Assembly: GCF_036227265.1 (NCBI RefSeq)
Contig: NZ_CP109446.1
Span: 6,899,001 to 6,963,000 of the forward strand
DNA from: Streptomyces sp. NBC_01476
GTDB lineage: Bacteria > Actinomycetota > Actinomycetes > Streptomycetales > Streptomycetaceae
DNA: 64,000 nt
Direction: 5' to 3'
Below are positions 17,340 to 26,759 of this stretch, piece by piece. The notes under the pieces are model-generated. The model was not told the origin of the DNA. It worked only from the letters and a program-made list of their open reading frames with translations, and ran no database searches. A program made the translations under genes and the position numbers. Position 1 is the stretch's first letter. Each line of letters opens with the position of its first letter.

Positions 17340-18358
17340 ATGTTCGCCGGGGTCGACTGGGCGGACCGCTGGGTGGACTGCGCGGTCATCCGGCGTGATG
17401 GTACCCGGCTCGGCCACCGGCGCATCGTGTACGCCCAGAGCGCCGATCCGGTGGGGGACTACGCGTCGTTCCTCCGCTCGTTCAACCGCACCCGCTGGCG
17501 CTCCATCCCCACCGCGATCGAGGACGTCGGCATCCTGTTCGCCCAGAACCTGACCGACCACGGCCTGACCGTGATCCACGTGGACGCCACGCTCGCCGCC
17601 AGGGCCCGCAAGGCCGGCAGTGCCGGTGGCGACACCAAGGCAGACCACACGGACGCCTATCTCCTGGCCGGCATGTTCCGCACCGGAAACTTCGCGCCCC
17701 GGCGTGTGAGTTCAGCAGCGGCGCGCGCCGTCCAGGTCCTGGCCCGTGCGCAGACCGACGCCGCCCGCAGACGGGTGGAAGCCCTCCACCAGCTGCGCGC
17801 GGCTCTGGTCACCTACTACCCGGCGGCCACCACCGCCTGGCCCAAGGCCGGCCTGCGCCACCCCCAGGCCCGCGCCGTCCTGGCCGCCGCTCCCTCGCCG
17901 CGCGCCGCCGCCGCGCTGAGCCCGGTCCAGTTCGCCCAGGCGCTGCGCACCGGAGGCCGGTGGCGCACCGTCGAGGACGAGGTCGAGCGTCTCCATTTGC
18001 ACTTCCGCCGGCCCGCTCTGCGTACGCACCCGGCGGTGGAGGAGGCGCGGGCGGCCGAGGCCCGTGGGCTGCTCGCCGATCTCGACCACGCGTGCTCCCG
18101 CGCCGACGACATGGCCCGGCAGGCCGCGGAAGCCTTCTCCGCCCACCCCTCCCACAAGATCATTACCTCGTTCCCCGGGATCGGCGACCTCCTGGGAAGC
18201 CGCCTGCTCGGCGAGACCGGCGACCACCCGCACCGCTTCGCCGACGCCCGGGCTCTGTGCGCGTACGCCGGCGTGGTCCCCGTCACCTGGGCCCCGGGTA
18301 CGGCGGCCCGGGTCTCCATGCGCCGGGCGGTCAACTCCGAGCTGCGCGACGCTCTTTA
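17340..18358 (+). pseudogene. IS110-family transposase, C-terminus lost
   Basis: From ATG 17340 the protein reads MFAGVDWADRWVDCAVIRRD, the DEDD (RuvC-like) N-terminal domain of IS110 transposases. The second acid is in TAIEDVGIL and the DTKADHTDAYLLA motif follows. The C-terminal Transposase_20 domain is present (ITSFPGIGDLLGSRLLGETG, ALCAYAGVVPVTWAPGTAAR) up to RRAVNSELRDALYQ. After that the expected W-A-F-----S---R--YD-R tail is replaced by unrelated sequence from about 18358. The catalytic-serine tail region is therefore missing, and the protein is probably inactive. Confidence 0.8.
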
Positions 18359-19005
18359 CCAGGGGGCGCCCGCCGCTGCACCGAGGTCTCCCGGGACCTG
18401 GCTTGCTCGCCGCGCCGGCGGGGCTGACCGACCGGCCCGACCGGGAGTTGACGGCCCCGTCGCCCACTGTTCTCCGGCGTGCCAAGCACGCCCGAGAACA
18501 GCCGGTCCAGGGGCTGGCATCGGTTCGTTCTTCGGCAAACGTCCGGCCTCGTGGTCTGCTTGCCGGGCTGCGATGGCCCACCAGGCGGCGGCGAGGTTGG
18601 CGGAGCGGCTGACGGCGTGGCACTGGGCTCGTCGGTCGCCCAGGCCGCAGGTGAGTGGTGTCAGGGCGTGGGGGACGGACTGTTTGAGGAGAGAGGCGTA
18701 GTTCTGGCCGCCGAGGAAGATGACGTGGGCGTCGTCCAGGTCGAGTGCGGCGGTGTGGCGGGCCATCCGCTCCGGGGTGATGGCGTCCTGGTCGCTGAGC
18801 CGGGTGTCGTAGCGGAACAGGGGACGGCTCAGGGGGACCAGGCCGTGCCGTGCTGACAGGATGTGGATCAGGGTCTGGTCGGTCGGGGCGTCGGCGGCGC
18901 GCCGTAGCGAGCGGTGGTACGGGCCGGTGTAGAGCTTTCCGGCGGGGATGACGTCCCGGTACCCGAATTTCTCCCAGGACGGCTTGGCCTTGGCGGAACC
19001 GCAGG
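18356..19005 (-). pseudogene. DUF6884-like protein, ends altered
   Basis: The leftward frame gives KLYTGPYHRSLRRAADAPTD, ILSARHGLVPLSRPLFRYDT, RMARHTAALDLDDAHVIFLG and GGQNYASLLKQSVPHALTPL, the pattern of the DUF6884 family found in actinomycete mobile elements. The expected family N-terminus is disturbed (an NQCASACGSAK stretch, no convincing start codon). After NLAAAWWA the frame reads on into the IS110 junction until a stop at 18356. It looks like a family member damaged at both ends. The function of the family is unknown to me. Confidence 0.5.
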
Positions 19006-19106
19006 CGGAAGCGCACTGGTTCGTGGATTTCTGTACTAGAGGCAGCCGGGAACCCGCACGTCTGGCGGTGAGGGTGTGAGCCTGGCGTGCGGGTTCGGGG
19101 TGCGTG

Positions 19107-19334
19107 CTACTTGTTCTCGCCTGGTTTTCCGGTGTGTTGGTCGTTGGTGCTGCCGGGGCGGGTGTCGCCGGGCTTGGTGTTCTGGCCTGGGCTGGCGGGG
19201 GCGGTGGGGTTGGGTTGGTTGTGGTTGTCGTCTTCGCCTCCCTTGCCGGTGGCTCCGGACTGGTTGAGCTGGTAGGCGAACATGAGGGCGGCTATGGCTA
19301 TGGTGGCGGTGATCCACAAGGCGATGCGTCGCAT
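19107..19334 (-). CDS. Small anchored extracytoplasmic protein
   Basis: 75 residues: a basic start (MRRIALW), one hydrophobic helix to about residue 23 (ITATIAIAALMFAYQL), then a low-complexity tail rich in N, P, T, G, D and K. AGGAG lies six bases before the ATG. It starts 39 bp after the ferric-reductase-like gene on the same strand, so the two are probably co-transcribed. The tail has no known domain. Confidence 0.65.
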   Translation of the reverse strand: MRRIALWITATIAIAALMFAYQLNQSGATGKGGEDDNHNQPNPTAPASPGQNTKPGDTRPGSTNDQHTGKPGENK

Positions 19335-19373
19335 GAGGGCTCCTGAGGAGTAGTGGGTCGGGGGCTGGTGGGG

Positions 19374-20777
19374 TTACCAGCCGAACTCTTCGGTGTAGAA
19401 GTGGTTGCGGTGCGCGCCGGCGCGGCGGGCGGCTTTGCGGACTGCGGTGAGCCAGTGGGGTGGGCCGCAGGCGTAGATGTCGCAGCGGGCGACGTCGGGG
19501 ACGAGCGCGGTGAGGGCTTGGGCGTCGTCGGCGGGGTGGTTGAGGTCGGCTGACTGCCAGGAGTTGTCGGCGCGGCGAGGTCCGGGCAGGAAGATCAGCT
19601 CGATGCCGCGGCGGGCGGCCAGGTCGCGCAGTTCGTTGGCGAGGACGGCGTGCTGGTCGTGGCTGTAGCGGTAGAGGAGGGTCGCTTCGCCGGGTTCGTA
19701 GGGGCTGTCCTCCAAGAGCGCGCGCAGAGGCGTGATGCCGATGCCGGCGCCGATGAGGAGCATGCGGGGCTGTGTGCGCTGGCGGGCGGTGAAGGTGCCG
19801 TAGGGGCCCTCGATCAGGACGCGGGTGCCGGGGGTGAGGCGGGCGGCGCGTTCGCTGCCGTCGCCGGCGGCTTTGATGGTCACGCGGAGTCGTTCGCTTG
19901 TGGGGGCCGCGGACAGGGTGTAAGGGTTGCCGCGGCTCCAGCCGGGGCCGTCGAGGAAGCGCCAGATGAAGAACTGGCCAGAGGCGGTCTTCATCTTGTC
20001 CAGGCGGTGCCCGGCAACAGTGACCGTGACGACACCCGGGGCCTCGGCGACGGCGGATTCCACGCGCATGCGGTGGTAGAGGGAGCGCCAGGCGGGCCAG
20101 GCCAGGCGGTACAGCACGGTGACGGCGAAGGCGAATCCGTACAGCGCCCACCAGTAGAGGCGGGTCCATTCCTGGTGGAAGTCGGCGCCGTCGCCGAGGG
20201 TGTGCGGGAAGGTCGCGGCGATGCCGGCGTAGGAGTACAGGTGCAGCAGGTGCCAGGACTCGTAGCGCAGCTTTCGCCGTGCGGCGCGCAGCGAGGTGAC
20301 GACGACCAGGATCAGCAGCAGCGTGCCGACGGTGGCGAACACCATCCACGAGTCGGTGATGAACACGCGGGTGAGGGCGTCGAGGGCGGTCTGGGGCTGG
20401 CGGGAGACGCGTTCGAGGGCGAAGAGGATGACGTGGGCGATCATCAGCCAGAACGAGGCGAAGCCGATCCAGCGGTGGCGTCGGGTGAGCAGGTCGTGGC
20501 CCCAGGCGTTCTCCAACCAGGGGATACGGGCCAGCAGCACGACCTGGAGGATCATCAGGTCGGAGGCGAGCAGGCCGGTGAGCAGGCCGAGGGAGCCCAT
20601 GGCCCGGTCGAGGGTGGTCAGACTGGCGGGGCCGCCCTGGTTCATCACCCACAAGGCGATGACGGCGACAGCGGACAGGATCGCGAGCGCGCCGAGGACG
20701 TCGGCCGAGGTGACCAGCGGTGGGCGCGGCGGCGGCGGTTTGCGGTGCCCTGGGGCGAGCGGGGTGGACTGGGTCAT
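19374..20777 (-). CDS. Ferric reductase-like flavocytochrome / ferredoxin reductase family membrane protein
   Basis: A 467-residue protein from the ATG at 20775-20777 (MTQSTPLAPG). About six hydrophobic segments occupy residues 25-225, with histidines in RRHRWIGFASFWLMIAHVIL and ESWHLLHLYSYAGI suited to heme binding. A cytoplasmic FAD/NAD(P)-binding reductase domain follows: FAD site GNPYTLSAAP, NAD site LLIGAGIGITPLRALLE, and CDIYACGPPHWL near the end. It probably moves electrons from NAD(P)H through flavin and heme across the membrane; the acceptor is unknown. It is divergent from the two-component genes at 21077. Confidence 0.85.
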   Translation of the reverse strand: MTQSTPLAPGHRKPPPPRPPLVTSADVLGALAILSAVAVIALWVMNQGGPASLTTLDRAMGSLGLLTGLLASDLMILQVVLLARIPWLENAWGHDLLTRRHRWIGFASFWLMIAHVILFALERVSRQPQTALDALTRVFITDSWMVFATVGTLLLILVVVTSLRAARRKLRYESWHLLHLYSYAGIAATFPHTLGDGADFHQEWTRLYWWALYGFAFAVTVLYRLAWPAWRSLYHRMRVESAVAEAPGVVTVTVAGHRLDKMKTASGQFFIWRFLDGPGWSRGNPYTLSAAPTSERLRVTIKAAGDGSERAARLTPGTRVLIEGPYGTFTARQRTQPRMLLIGAGIGITPLRALLEDSPYEPGEATLLYRYSHDQHAVLANELRDLAARRGIELIFLPGPRRADNSWQSADLNHPADDAQALTALVPDVARCDIYACGPPHWLTAVRKAARRAGAHRNHFYTEEFGW

Positions 20778-21076
20778 CGCAGGGGGCTTCCTCACGGCGG
20801 TACCGGACGGTGCGCCCCCTTGGAGGAGGCCAGCGGTGTTCACCGTGGCCGCGGTCTTTGTGGGGGGAGTAAGAAAACGGCCACCCACCCTGAACTGCTG
20901 CGGTCCGGGAGAGGGGAGAATTCGGGTTGGCCTGCACTGACGGCTGCCCGCAGGTGCCATGGGCGGCTGGGGCGCGGGCGTGTTTCTTAGGAAGTTTTGT
21001 CGTTGTCTGCCCATGCTGGTGATCCATGGCGCCCCCGAGCTGCGGGGCGCCCAGGACCGGTGGAGCAGGTGAGTGC

Positions 21077-21769
21077 ATGGCAGCGGGGCGCGCGCCGGAA
21101 GCGCTCGTGGTCGACGACGACCGTGGAGTGCGGCAGGCACTTGAGCTGGGGCTCGGTCTTGAAGGGTTCACCGTGCGGCTGGCCGGCGACGGGTCCACCG
21201 CCTTGGAGGAGGTCGCCGACCGGTTGCCGTCGGTGATCGTCCTGGACGTGGTGATGCCCGGGATGTCCGGCGTGGATGTCGTCCGCACCCTTCGCGCCCA
21301 GGGCAGGACCGTGCCGGTGTGCATGCTCTCCGCGCGTGACGAGATCGACGACCGTGTCGCCGGTCTGGCCGCTGGTGCGGACGACTACGTCGTCAAGCCG
21401 TTCTCCGTTGCCGAACTCGCCGCCCGCCTGCACGCCATGGTGCGCCTGCACGCCTCAGCCGCGCAGCGGCCCCTGGTCCTTGCGGATCTGTCGATCGAGC
21501 CCGCCCGGCGCCTGGCCTTCCGTGCCGGCCGCGAGTTGGGACTGACCACGCGGGAGTTTGACCTGCTGCTCGCCCTGGCCGAGCACCCCGGACTGGTCCT
21601 GTCCCGCGCCCAGCTCCTGGAGCGTGTCTGGGGTTACACCTGGGACGTCGACACCAATGTCGTAGATGTCTTCATCGGCTACCTGCGCAAGAAACTCGAA
21701 GCCGACGGCGGCCCCCGCGTCGTGCAGACCGTCCGCGGCATCGGCTTCGTCCTGCGGCCCGGCCCGTGA
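21077..21769 (+). CDS. OmpR-family response regulator
   Basis: 230 residues from ATG 21077 (MAAGRAPEALVVDDDRGVRQ). The receiver domain has the acidic pair VDDD, the phosphorylated Asp in VIVLDVVMPGMSG and the Lys in DDYVVKPFSVAEL. The C-terminal winged helix is complete (TTREFDLLLALAEHPG, DVFIGYLRKKLEADGG, RGIGFVLRPGP). The stop overlaps the GTG of the kinase gene. It is divergent from the ferric reductase-like gene, a likely target by position only. Confidence 0.92.
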   Translation: MAAGRAPEALVVDDDRGVRQALELGLGLEGFTVRLAGDGSTALEEVADRLPSVIVLDVVMPGMSGVDVVRTLRAQGRTVPVCMLSARDEIDDRVAGLAAGADDYVVKPFSVAELAARLHAMVRLHASAAQRPLVLADLSIEPARRLAFRAGRELGLTTREFDLLLALAEHPGLVLSRAQLLERVWGYTWDVDTNVVDVFIGYLRKKLEADGGPRVVQTVRGIGFVLRPGP

Positions 21770-23133
21770 AACTCGTCCCGCGCAGTCTGCGCGCTCAGAT
21801 CACCGTGGCCGTGACCGTGCTGGTGACTGCCGTTGTCGCACTGGCCGGACTGGTCATTGTCACCCGTATCGACCACCGCGACCACGCCGACATCGATCGG
21901 CAGCTCGCCTCACGCGCCCTGAAGGTCCACCAGGACGCCGACAAGCTCCTCGACCAGGGCGACCACCCCGGAGGCGACGACTACGGGGGCCTGCTGGCCG
22001 GCAGCCAGTCCCTGGTCCGCATCATCTTCGGCGAACACGTGATCGCCCAGCGGGGTGAGACTCCCGCCCCGCCCCTGCCCCTTCCCTCCCATGACGGTTA
22101 CGCCACCCTCACCACCGGCGGCCAGACCTGGCGCTCGCTGACCCAGCCGCTGAACACCAGCGGGGACCGTCTCGAAGTCCTCCAGAACATTGAGGCGGTC
22201 CAGCAGCGCCTGGCCGACAACACCTCCCTGGTCGCCGTCGTCTCCCTCACGGCCGCCCTGCTCACCGCCGGGGGCGTCTGGTGGATCACCCACCTGATCC
22301 TCCAACCCCTCCAGCGCCTGCGCGCCGGCGCCACGACCATCCGCTCCACCGGCTTCGACCAGTACCTTCCGGTGATCGACCGCCCCCGGGAAGTCGCCGA
22401 CCTCTCCCAGGCCCTGGCCGACATGCTCGACCAGCTCCACACCAGCACGGAGTCCACCCGCCGCTTCACCGCCGACGCCGGCCACGAACTGCGCACACCG
22501 CTGACCGCCCTCGGAATGACCATCGAGATCCTGCAACGCAACCCCAGCCTGCCCGCCGAGCGCCGCGCCCAGGCACTGGAGGCCATGGCCAACGAGCACC
22601 ACCGCATCACCAGCCTCCTGACCGGCCTGCAGGCCCTCGCCCGCGGAGACGCCCACGCCCTACCCGACCCCACGCCCATCGACCTCGCCGAACTCCTCGC
22701 CCAAGCTGCCTCCCACGCCCGGCACCGCCACCCCGGCACCGACTACCGCCTCGACGCGCCCCCGCACGCCCTCGTCCAAGGCTGGTCCACCGGCCTGCGC
22801 CTGGCCCTGGACAACCTCCTCGACAACGCCGCCCTCCACGGCCGTCCCTGCGGCACCGTCCACACACACCTCACCCTCGACCGCGGCCTCGCCACCGTCA
22901 CCGTCACCGACGACGGCCCCGGCATCCCACCCGAGCAGCGCCAAGCCATGAAGGAACGCTTCACAAGAGGACTGAACACCCGCTCACCCGGCTCCGGCCT
23001 CGGCCTGGCTCTCGTGGACCAGCAGGCCCGTCTCCACCACGGGACCCTCCACCTCGGCCAGGCCCCCGAGGGGGGACTCCAGGCCACCCTCAGCATCCCC
23101 CTCGCCAGGCAGGAGACGGCGTGGAACCTGTGA
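21766..23133 (+). CDS. HAMP-containing sensor histidine kinase
   Basis: 455 residues, GTG start inside the response-regulator stop (GTGA). A transmembrane helix at about 11-33 (ITVAVTVLVTAVVALAGLVI), an extracytoplasmic sensor of about 130 residues, and a second helix (VVSLTAALLTAGGVWWI) precede a HAMP domain (LQPLQRLRAGATTI). HisKA carries the phosphorylated His in FTADAGHELRTPLTAL. HATPase_c has the N box DNLLDNAALHG, VTDDGPGIPP and GSGLGLALV. It pairs with the preceding OmpR regulator. The signal is unknown. Confidence 0.92.
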   Translation: MKLVPRSLRAQITVAVTVLVTAVVALAGLVIVTRIDHRDHADIDRQLASRALKVHQDADKLLDQGDHPGGDDYGGLLAGSQSLVRIIFGEHVIAQRGETPAPPLPLPSHDGYATLTTGGQTWRSLTQPLNTSGDRLEVLQNIEAVQQRLADNTSLVAVVSLTAALLTAGGVWWITHLILQPLQRLRAGATTIRSTGFDQYLPVIDRPREVADLSQALADMLDQLHTSTESTRRFTADAGHELRTPLTALGMTIEILQRNPSLPAERRAQALEAMANEHHRITSLLTGLQALARGDAHALPDPTPIDLAELLAQAASHARHRHPGTDYRLDAPPHALVQGWSTGLRLALDNLLDNAALHGRPCGTVHTHLTLDRGLATVTVTDDGPGIPPEQRQAMKERFTRGLNTRSPGSGLGLALVDQQARLHHGTLHLGQAPEGGLQATLSIPLARQETAWNL

Positions 23134-23304
23134 CCGGCACGGGCGCACCTCCGGGATCGCCAAGGCGGTGCAGTACTCACCTCCGCTAGCTCACCCCGTG
23201 ACAAAACACCAGCCGGGACAACACGCAGGCCCGCAGCCCGAGCCAAGCCCCGCCGCCCGCTCGGCGCTCCAGAAGCCTTCGGCTGGGCCGTCCAAGATCG
23301 AGAG

Positions 23305-23820
23305 TCAACGCGGAAGCTTTGCTGTCCGCTCCGGATGAGCGGCGCTGATGTAACGCAGGGCGGTGGTGTCGCTGATTCCGAACAGACGGATGAGGTGCAG
23401 GGGGTCTTTGGACTCGAAAGCCTCGTGCAGGATGCGGTCCTGTCGCGCGGTCTGCATGCTCACCCCCGTGCCCTTGAACGTCTTGTGCAGGGCGGAGGAG
23501 GTGATGGCGGCCGTCGGATCGACTGCCGTCCAGCGGTTGATCAGCAGGTGGGGATTGGAGGACATCGGCCAGTGGCGATGCCGCTCCTGGGTCCACTCAG
23601 AGATGACCCGGTAGGTAACCCCGTCGAAGTAGACGATGTGTCGTCGACCTGATCGACGCACGAAGAGCCGCTCACGGGACAAATCGAGGTCGGACGGGAG
23701 CAGGCGGCGGATGTCGGTGCCGTTCAGGGCGTGGACGCAGACCAGGACGATCACGAAGCGTTCGAAGGCATCACTGGCGTTGACGAGGAGGCCGGCGAGC
23801 CGGTCAGCCAACAGCCGAAC
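23305..23820 (-). pseudogene. Tyrosine recombinase C-terminal fragment
   Basis: The leftward frame, about 168 residues (MADRLAGLLVNASDAFERFV), has features of the C-terminal catalytic region of a Streptomyces tyrosine recombinase: LAGLLV, DIRRLLPSDLDLSRERLFVR, then a C-terminal GISDTTALRYISAAHPER with the candidate nucleophilic Tyr. The N-terminal arm and core are missing; the homology begins at the 63-bp repeat at 23823. It is probably a relic of a recombinase-based element. Confidence 0.55.
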
Positions 23821-23822
23821 TG

Positions 23823-23885
23823 CGGTTCACCGTCCATCTTCACCACGAAAGGCGTTTTTCCTGACGGTATTTTCCGTGTTATTAC
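23823..23885. repeat. 63-bp dispersed repeat, copy B
   Basis: This is the partner of 3992-4054, with 47 of the first 60 positions identical in gapless alignment. It lies directly at the 5' end of the recombinase fragment. The other copy is 90 bp upstream of an excisionase-integrase pair. Confidence 0.5.
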
Positions 23886-24270
23886 GCGCCTGGGCTTGGA
23901 CGCAGGGCAGTCGGCGGGTGGTCATCGCGTCCGCCGGGCTCCATCGCACCATCGGCTGGAGATGCCGGTCCCGTGCCGCGCCCGGCCCGGTAGGCCAGGC
24001 GATGCGCATGGGGCCTCGGACAGCGGCCGAGACGTTGGGGTGGTCGCGGGCGGCCGTATCGCCGCACCACGTGTGACTGAGCACCGAGGTTGGCGCCGTT
24101 CGCCAGCTCCTGTGCTCAGTTCTGGGCTTCGGTGGAATCGGCGCCCGAGGGCGATCCGGCTTGGTGCGGTCCGCTGGGTGCTGAGCCGAGCGCTGGTTCG
24201 GGTGGCCCGGTTGGGGGTTCTGGGCGGATGGCGTCGGTGGGTGCGTGTGCGATCCGGAACGCGCCCGGCG
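23886..24270. other. Stretch without a recognisable gene
   Basis: Between the repeat and the MFS relic I find only long compositional open frames with arginine/proline-rich, low-information translations. No start with a ribosome-binding site, RNA gene or repeat is evident. Confidence 0.35.
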
Positions 24271-25226
24271 TCAGGGGCGGTGCAGTACGCGGTCCGCTTG
24301 CCGGTTGGGTGCTGTCTCGGGGAGGTGCCAAAGGACGGGGCGTCGTCCGACGCGGTCGGCCGGCATTCCGGCCAGGGGTGTGATGGTGATGACCGCGGCC
24401 GAGGCGATGGTGGACATCCACAGGGCGTCTCCTTCGCTGACGCCACCGGTCGTGGTGAGGTAGGTCGGTACGTAGGTGATGCCGACGCAGTACGTGATGG
24501 AGCCCAGGGCGGAGATGGCGAACGTCCGGTAGAGGTCCGGGCGGTGGAGCCGCAGTGTCCGGCGCAGCGGGCTGGAGAGCGGGGCGCCGACCCGTCGGAT
24601 CTGTTCGAAGGCGGGGGACTCGCGCATCCTCGCGCGTGCGGCCAGGGTGTCGGCGGCGAGCAGGGCGCCGAAGAGGAACGGGATCGCCAGCCCCAGGTGT
24701 CGAGTGCGGGCCGGCTCATCGACGTTGTGGTCACGGCGGCCGCGCCGACGGCGAGCAGTGCGCCGATCTCGCTCGCGGCGGAGGCGAGGGAGGCCACCAG
24801 GCCGCGGCGGGCGGGCGGTGCTCCTTCCACCAGGTAGGTCATGACGCCTGTGTATTCGCCGCCCACGGAGAAGCCCATGACGCATCGCAGGAGCAGCAGC
24901 AGTGCTCCGGCTGTCGGGCCTATCTGGTCGCGGGTGGGCAGAAGGGCGGTGGCCGGCATCGCCGCGGTCATCCAGGCCATCGAGGCGAGCATGACCCTGC
25001 GCCGTCCGAAGCGGTCGCCCAGGTGCGCGAAGGCCAGTGCACCGAGCGGACGCATCACGTAGGCCAGTGCGAACACGGCGAGCGTGGTGAGGACGGAGGA
25101 GGGGCCTGTGCCGAAGAAGACCCGGGACATCACGGCAGTCATGAACAGGTAGAGCGTAAAGTCGTACCGCTCGACCACGGTCGAGAAGGCCGCAACGGCC
25201 ATCGACGACCGCGGCAGCGGCGCCAC
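24271..25226 (-). pseudogene. MFS (MHS/ProP-like) transporter, frameshifted and C-terminally truncated
   Basis: The first frame, from about 25226, gives VVERYDFTLYLFMTAVMSRV, FALAYVMRPLGALAFAHLGD, RFGRRRVMLAS, and GFSVGGEYTGVMTYLVEGAP, the first six helices of a metabolite:H+ symporter. Near 24699 one C is missing (TGGCGATCCC where TGG-CGC-ATC is expected), and the next frame continues IPFLFGALLAADTLAARARM to GITYVPTYLTTTGGVS and DRVGRRPVL. The last helices (about 11-12) are absent. It would not transport. The substrate class (organic acids or osmolytes) cannot be told. Confidence 0.75.
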
Positions 25227-25227
25227 G

Positions 25228-25696
25228 CCTACGGGTCTGTCGGGCGATCAACCGGCTCTCCAAGGCCGGACTGCTGGAGCGGCACCCCGCACCGGACGCC
25301 GGCTCGGCCCGCTACGTACTGAGCCTGACCGAGGCCGGGCGCGCGCAGATGCTGGGCCGGCTGCGGGAGCCCGCCGATCACGAGATCACCGATTTCACGC
25401 GCTTCCTGGCGATCCTGGCGTTCCTCTCCCGGCTGCCGCCCGTCGCCGACCAGCACGCGGTCCTGCGCCGGCGTCTGGAGGTCCTGGAGCAGCCGGCGAG
25501 CTTCTTCTACGAGGGCGACCGCCCGTTGCGGGTGGCGGAAGTCGAGGATCCCTACCGTCGGGGCATGATGCTCACGGCCCGAGCCACCAGCCGCGCAGAG
25601 AGGGCCTGGCTGCGGGATGTCCTCGGCGACGACGCGCCGAGCGGTGCGGCCGGCTCCACACTCGAAGAACACTCGACAGCACGGAGGCCGAAGTGA
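25228..25696 (+). pseudogene. PadR-family regulator, N-terminus missing
   Basis: The frame reads RAINRLSKAGLLERHPAPDA, YVLSLTEAGRAQML, then a helical C-terminal half (FTRFLAILAFLSRLPPVADQ, VLEQPASFFYEGDRP, TSRAERAWLRDVLGD). This is the recognition-wing end of a PadR winged helix plus the dimerisation region. The first helices are gone at the junction with the MFS relic (about 25227). The stop overlaps the GTG of the reductase gene, so it was probably the regulator of that gene. The fragment cannot bind DNA normally. Confidence 0.65.
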
Positions 25697-26673
25697 TCGC
25701 GTCGTGGTACGACGAGCAGGGTGCGGCAGGGAATGTGCTGCGGGTCGGTGAGCTGCCCGATCCGCGTCCCGGCCCCGGGGAGGTGCGCGTGCGTGTGCGG
25801 GTGTCGGGCGTTAACCCGGGGGACACCAAGAAGCGGCTCGGCTGGCTCGGCTCGTCGATGCCGTATCCGAGGGTAGTGCCGCACAGTGATGCGGCCGGTG
25901 TGATCGACATGGTTGGCGCCGGGGTCGACGCGCGCCGTGTCGGGGAGCGGGTGTGGGTCTACGGGGCCCAGTCCTACCGCCCGTTCGGAACGGCCGCGCA
26001 GTACACCGTGGTCCCGGCGGACCTGGCCGTCCGGCTTCCGGACCATGTCGGCGACGAGTCCGGCGCGAGCCTGGGCATCCCGGGGATCACCGCGCACCGC
26101 GCGTTGTTCGCCGATGGGCCGGTCGACGGCAGTCTGGTGCTGGTGCACGGGGTGCTGGGCGGCGTCGGTTCCATGGCCGCGCAGCTCGCCCGCTGGGCCG
26201 GTGCCACCGTCCTGGCCACGGTCCGCCGCACCGCCGACCTTGCCCTGATCGACCCGGCCGTCGTCGCCCACGCCGTCGCCCTGGACACCGCCGATCCGGC
26301 CGGGGCGATCCGCGCGCACGCGCCGCAAGGAGTCGACCGCGTCATCGAGGTCTCCCTGTCCGACAACGCCGACCTCGACAACGCGGTGACCGCGGTCGGT
26401 GCCGTCGTGGCCGCCTACGCCACCCGTGCCGACCGCACCGAGATCCCGTTCTGGCCGATGCTGTTCAACAACGTCACCCTGCGGCTCCTGGGGAGTGACG
26501 ACTTCCCGGCCGGGGCGAAGCGGCAGGCCGCCCGAGACCTGACCTCGGCTGCATCGGTGGGTGCGCTCACCGTCGACGTCGGCGACCGCTACCCATTGCG
26601 CGCGATCGCCGACGCCCACGACCGGGTTGACGCCGGAAGCCGGGGACGAGTACTGGTCCACCTCCCCGACTGA
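25693..26673 (+). CDS. NADPH:quinone reductase-like MDR oxidoreductase
   Basis: 326 residues, GTG start overlapping the PadR-relic stop. A GroES-like N-terminal half (GELPDPRPGPGEVRVRVRVS, GVNPGDTKKR, PHSDAAGVIDMVGAGV) is followed by a Rossmann domain with VHGVLGGVGSMAAQLARWAG. It has no structural or catalytic zinc cysteines, so it is of the zinc-independent QOR type: NADPH-dependent reduction of quinones or enones. The C-terminus (YPLRAIADAHDRVDAGSRGR) is complete. Confidence 0.88.
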   Translation: MIASWYDEQGAAGNVLRVGELPDPRPGPGEVRVRVRVSGVNPGDTKKRLGWLGSSMPYPRVVPHSDAAGVIDMVGAGVDARRVGERVWVYGAQSYRPFGTAAQYTVVPADLAVRLPDHVGDESGASLGIPGITAHRALFADGPVDGSLVLVHGVLGGVGSMAAQLARWAGATVLATVRRTADLALIDPAVVAHAVALDTADPAGAIRAHAPQGVDRVIEVSLSDNADLDNAVTAVGAVVAAYATRADRTEIPFWPMLFNNVTLRLLGSDDFPAGAKRQAARDLTSAASVGALTVDVGDRYPLRAIADAHDRVDAGSRGRVLVHLPD

Positions 26674-26759
26674 CCGTCCGCAGCAGACCGGGCCCCCGCT
26701 GCGGCCGGGGCCCGGGGAGGACTGGTGCTCCGTACGGGGGATGACGGGTGCCGAGGGCA

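Noticed and set aside
19036..21324. Very long open frame (about 760 codons) on the minus strand
   Set aside because: It overlaps the ferric-reductase-like and small-protein genes in another frame; the translation is arginine/proline-rich and lacks domains, as expected for a shadow frame in high-GC DNA.
25228..25696. MarR rather than PadR regulator for the 25228 relic
   Set aside because: The helical C-terminal half and the layout after the wing (TEAGRAQML followed by a long C-terminal domain) fit PadR better; the missing N-terminus leaves some doubt.
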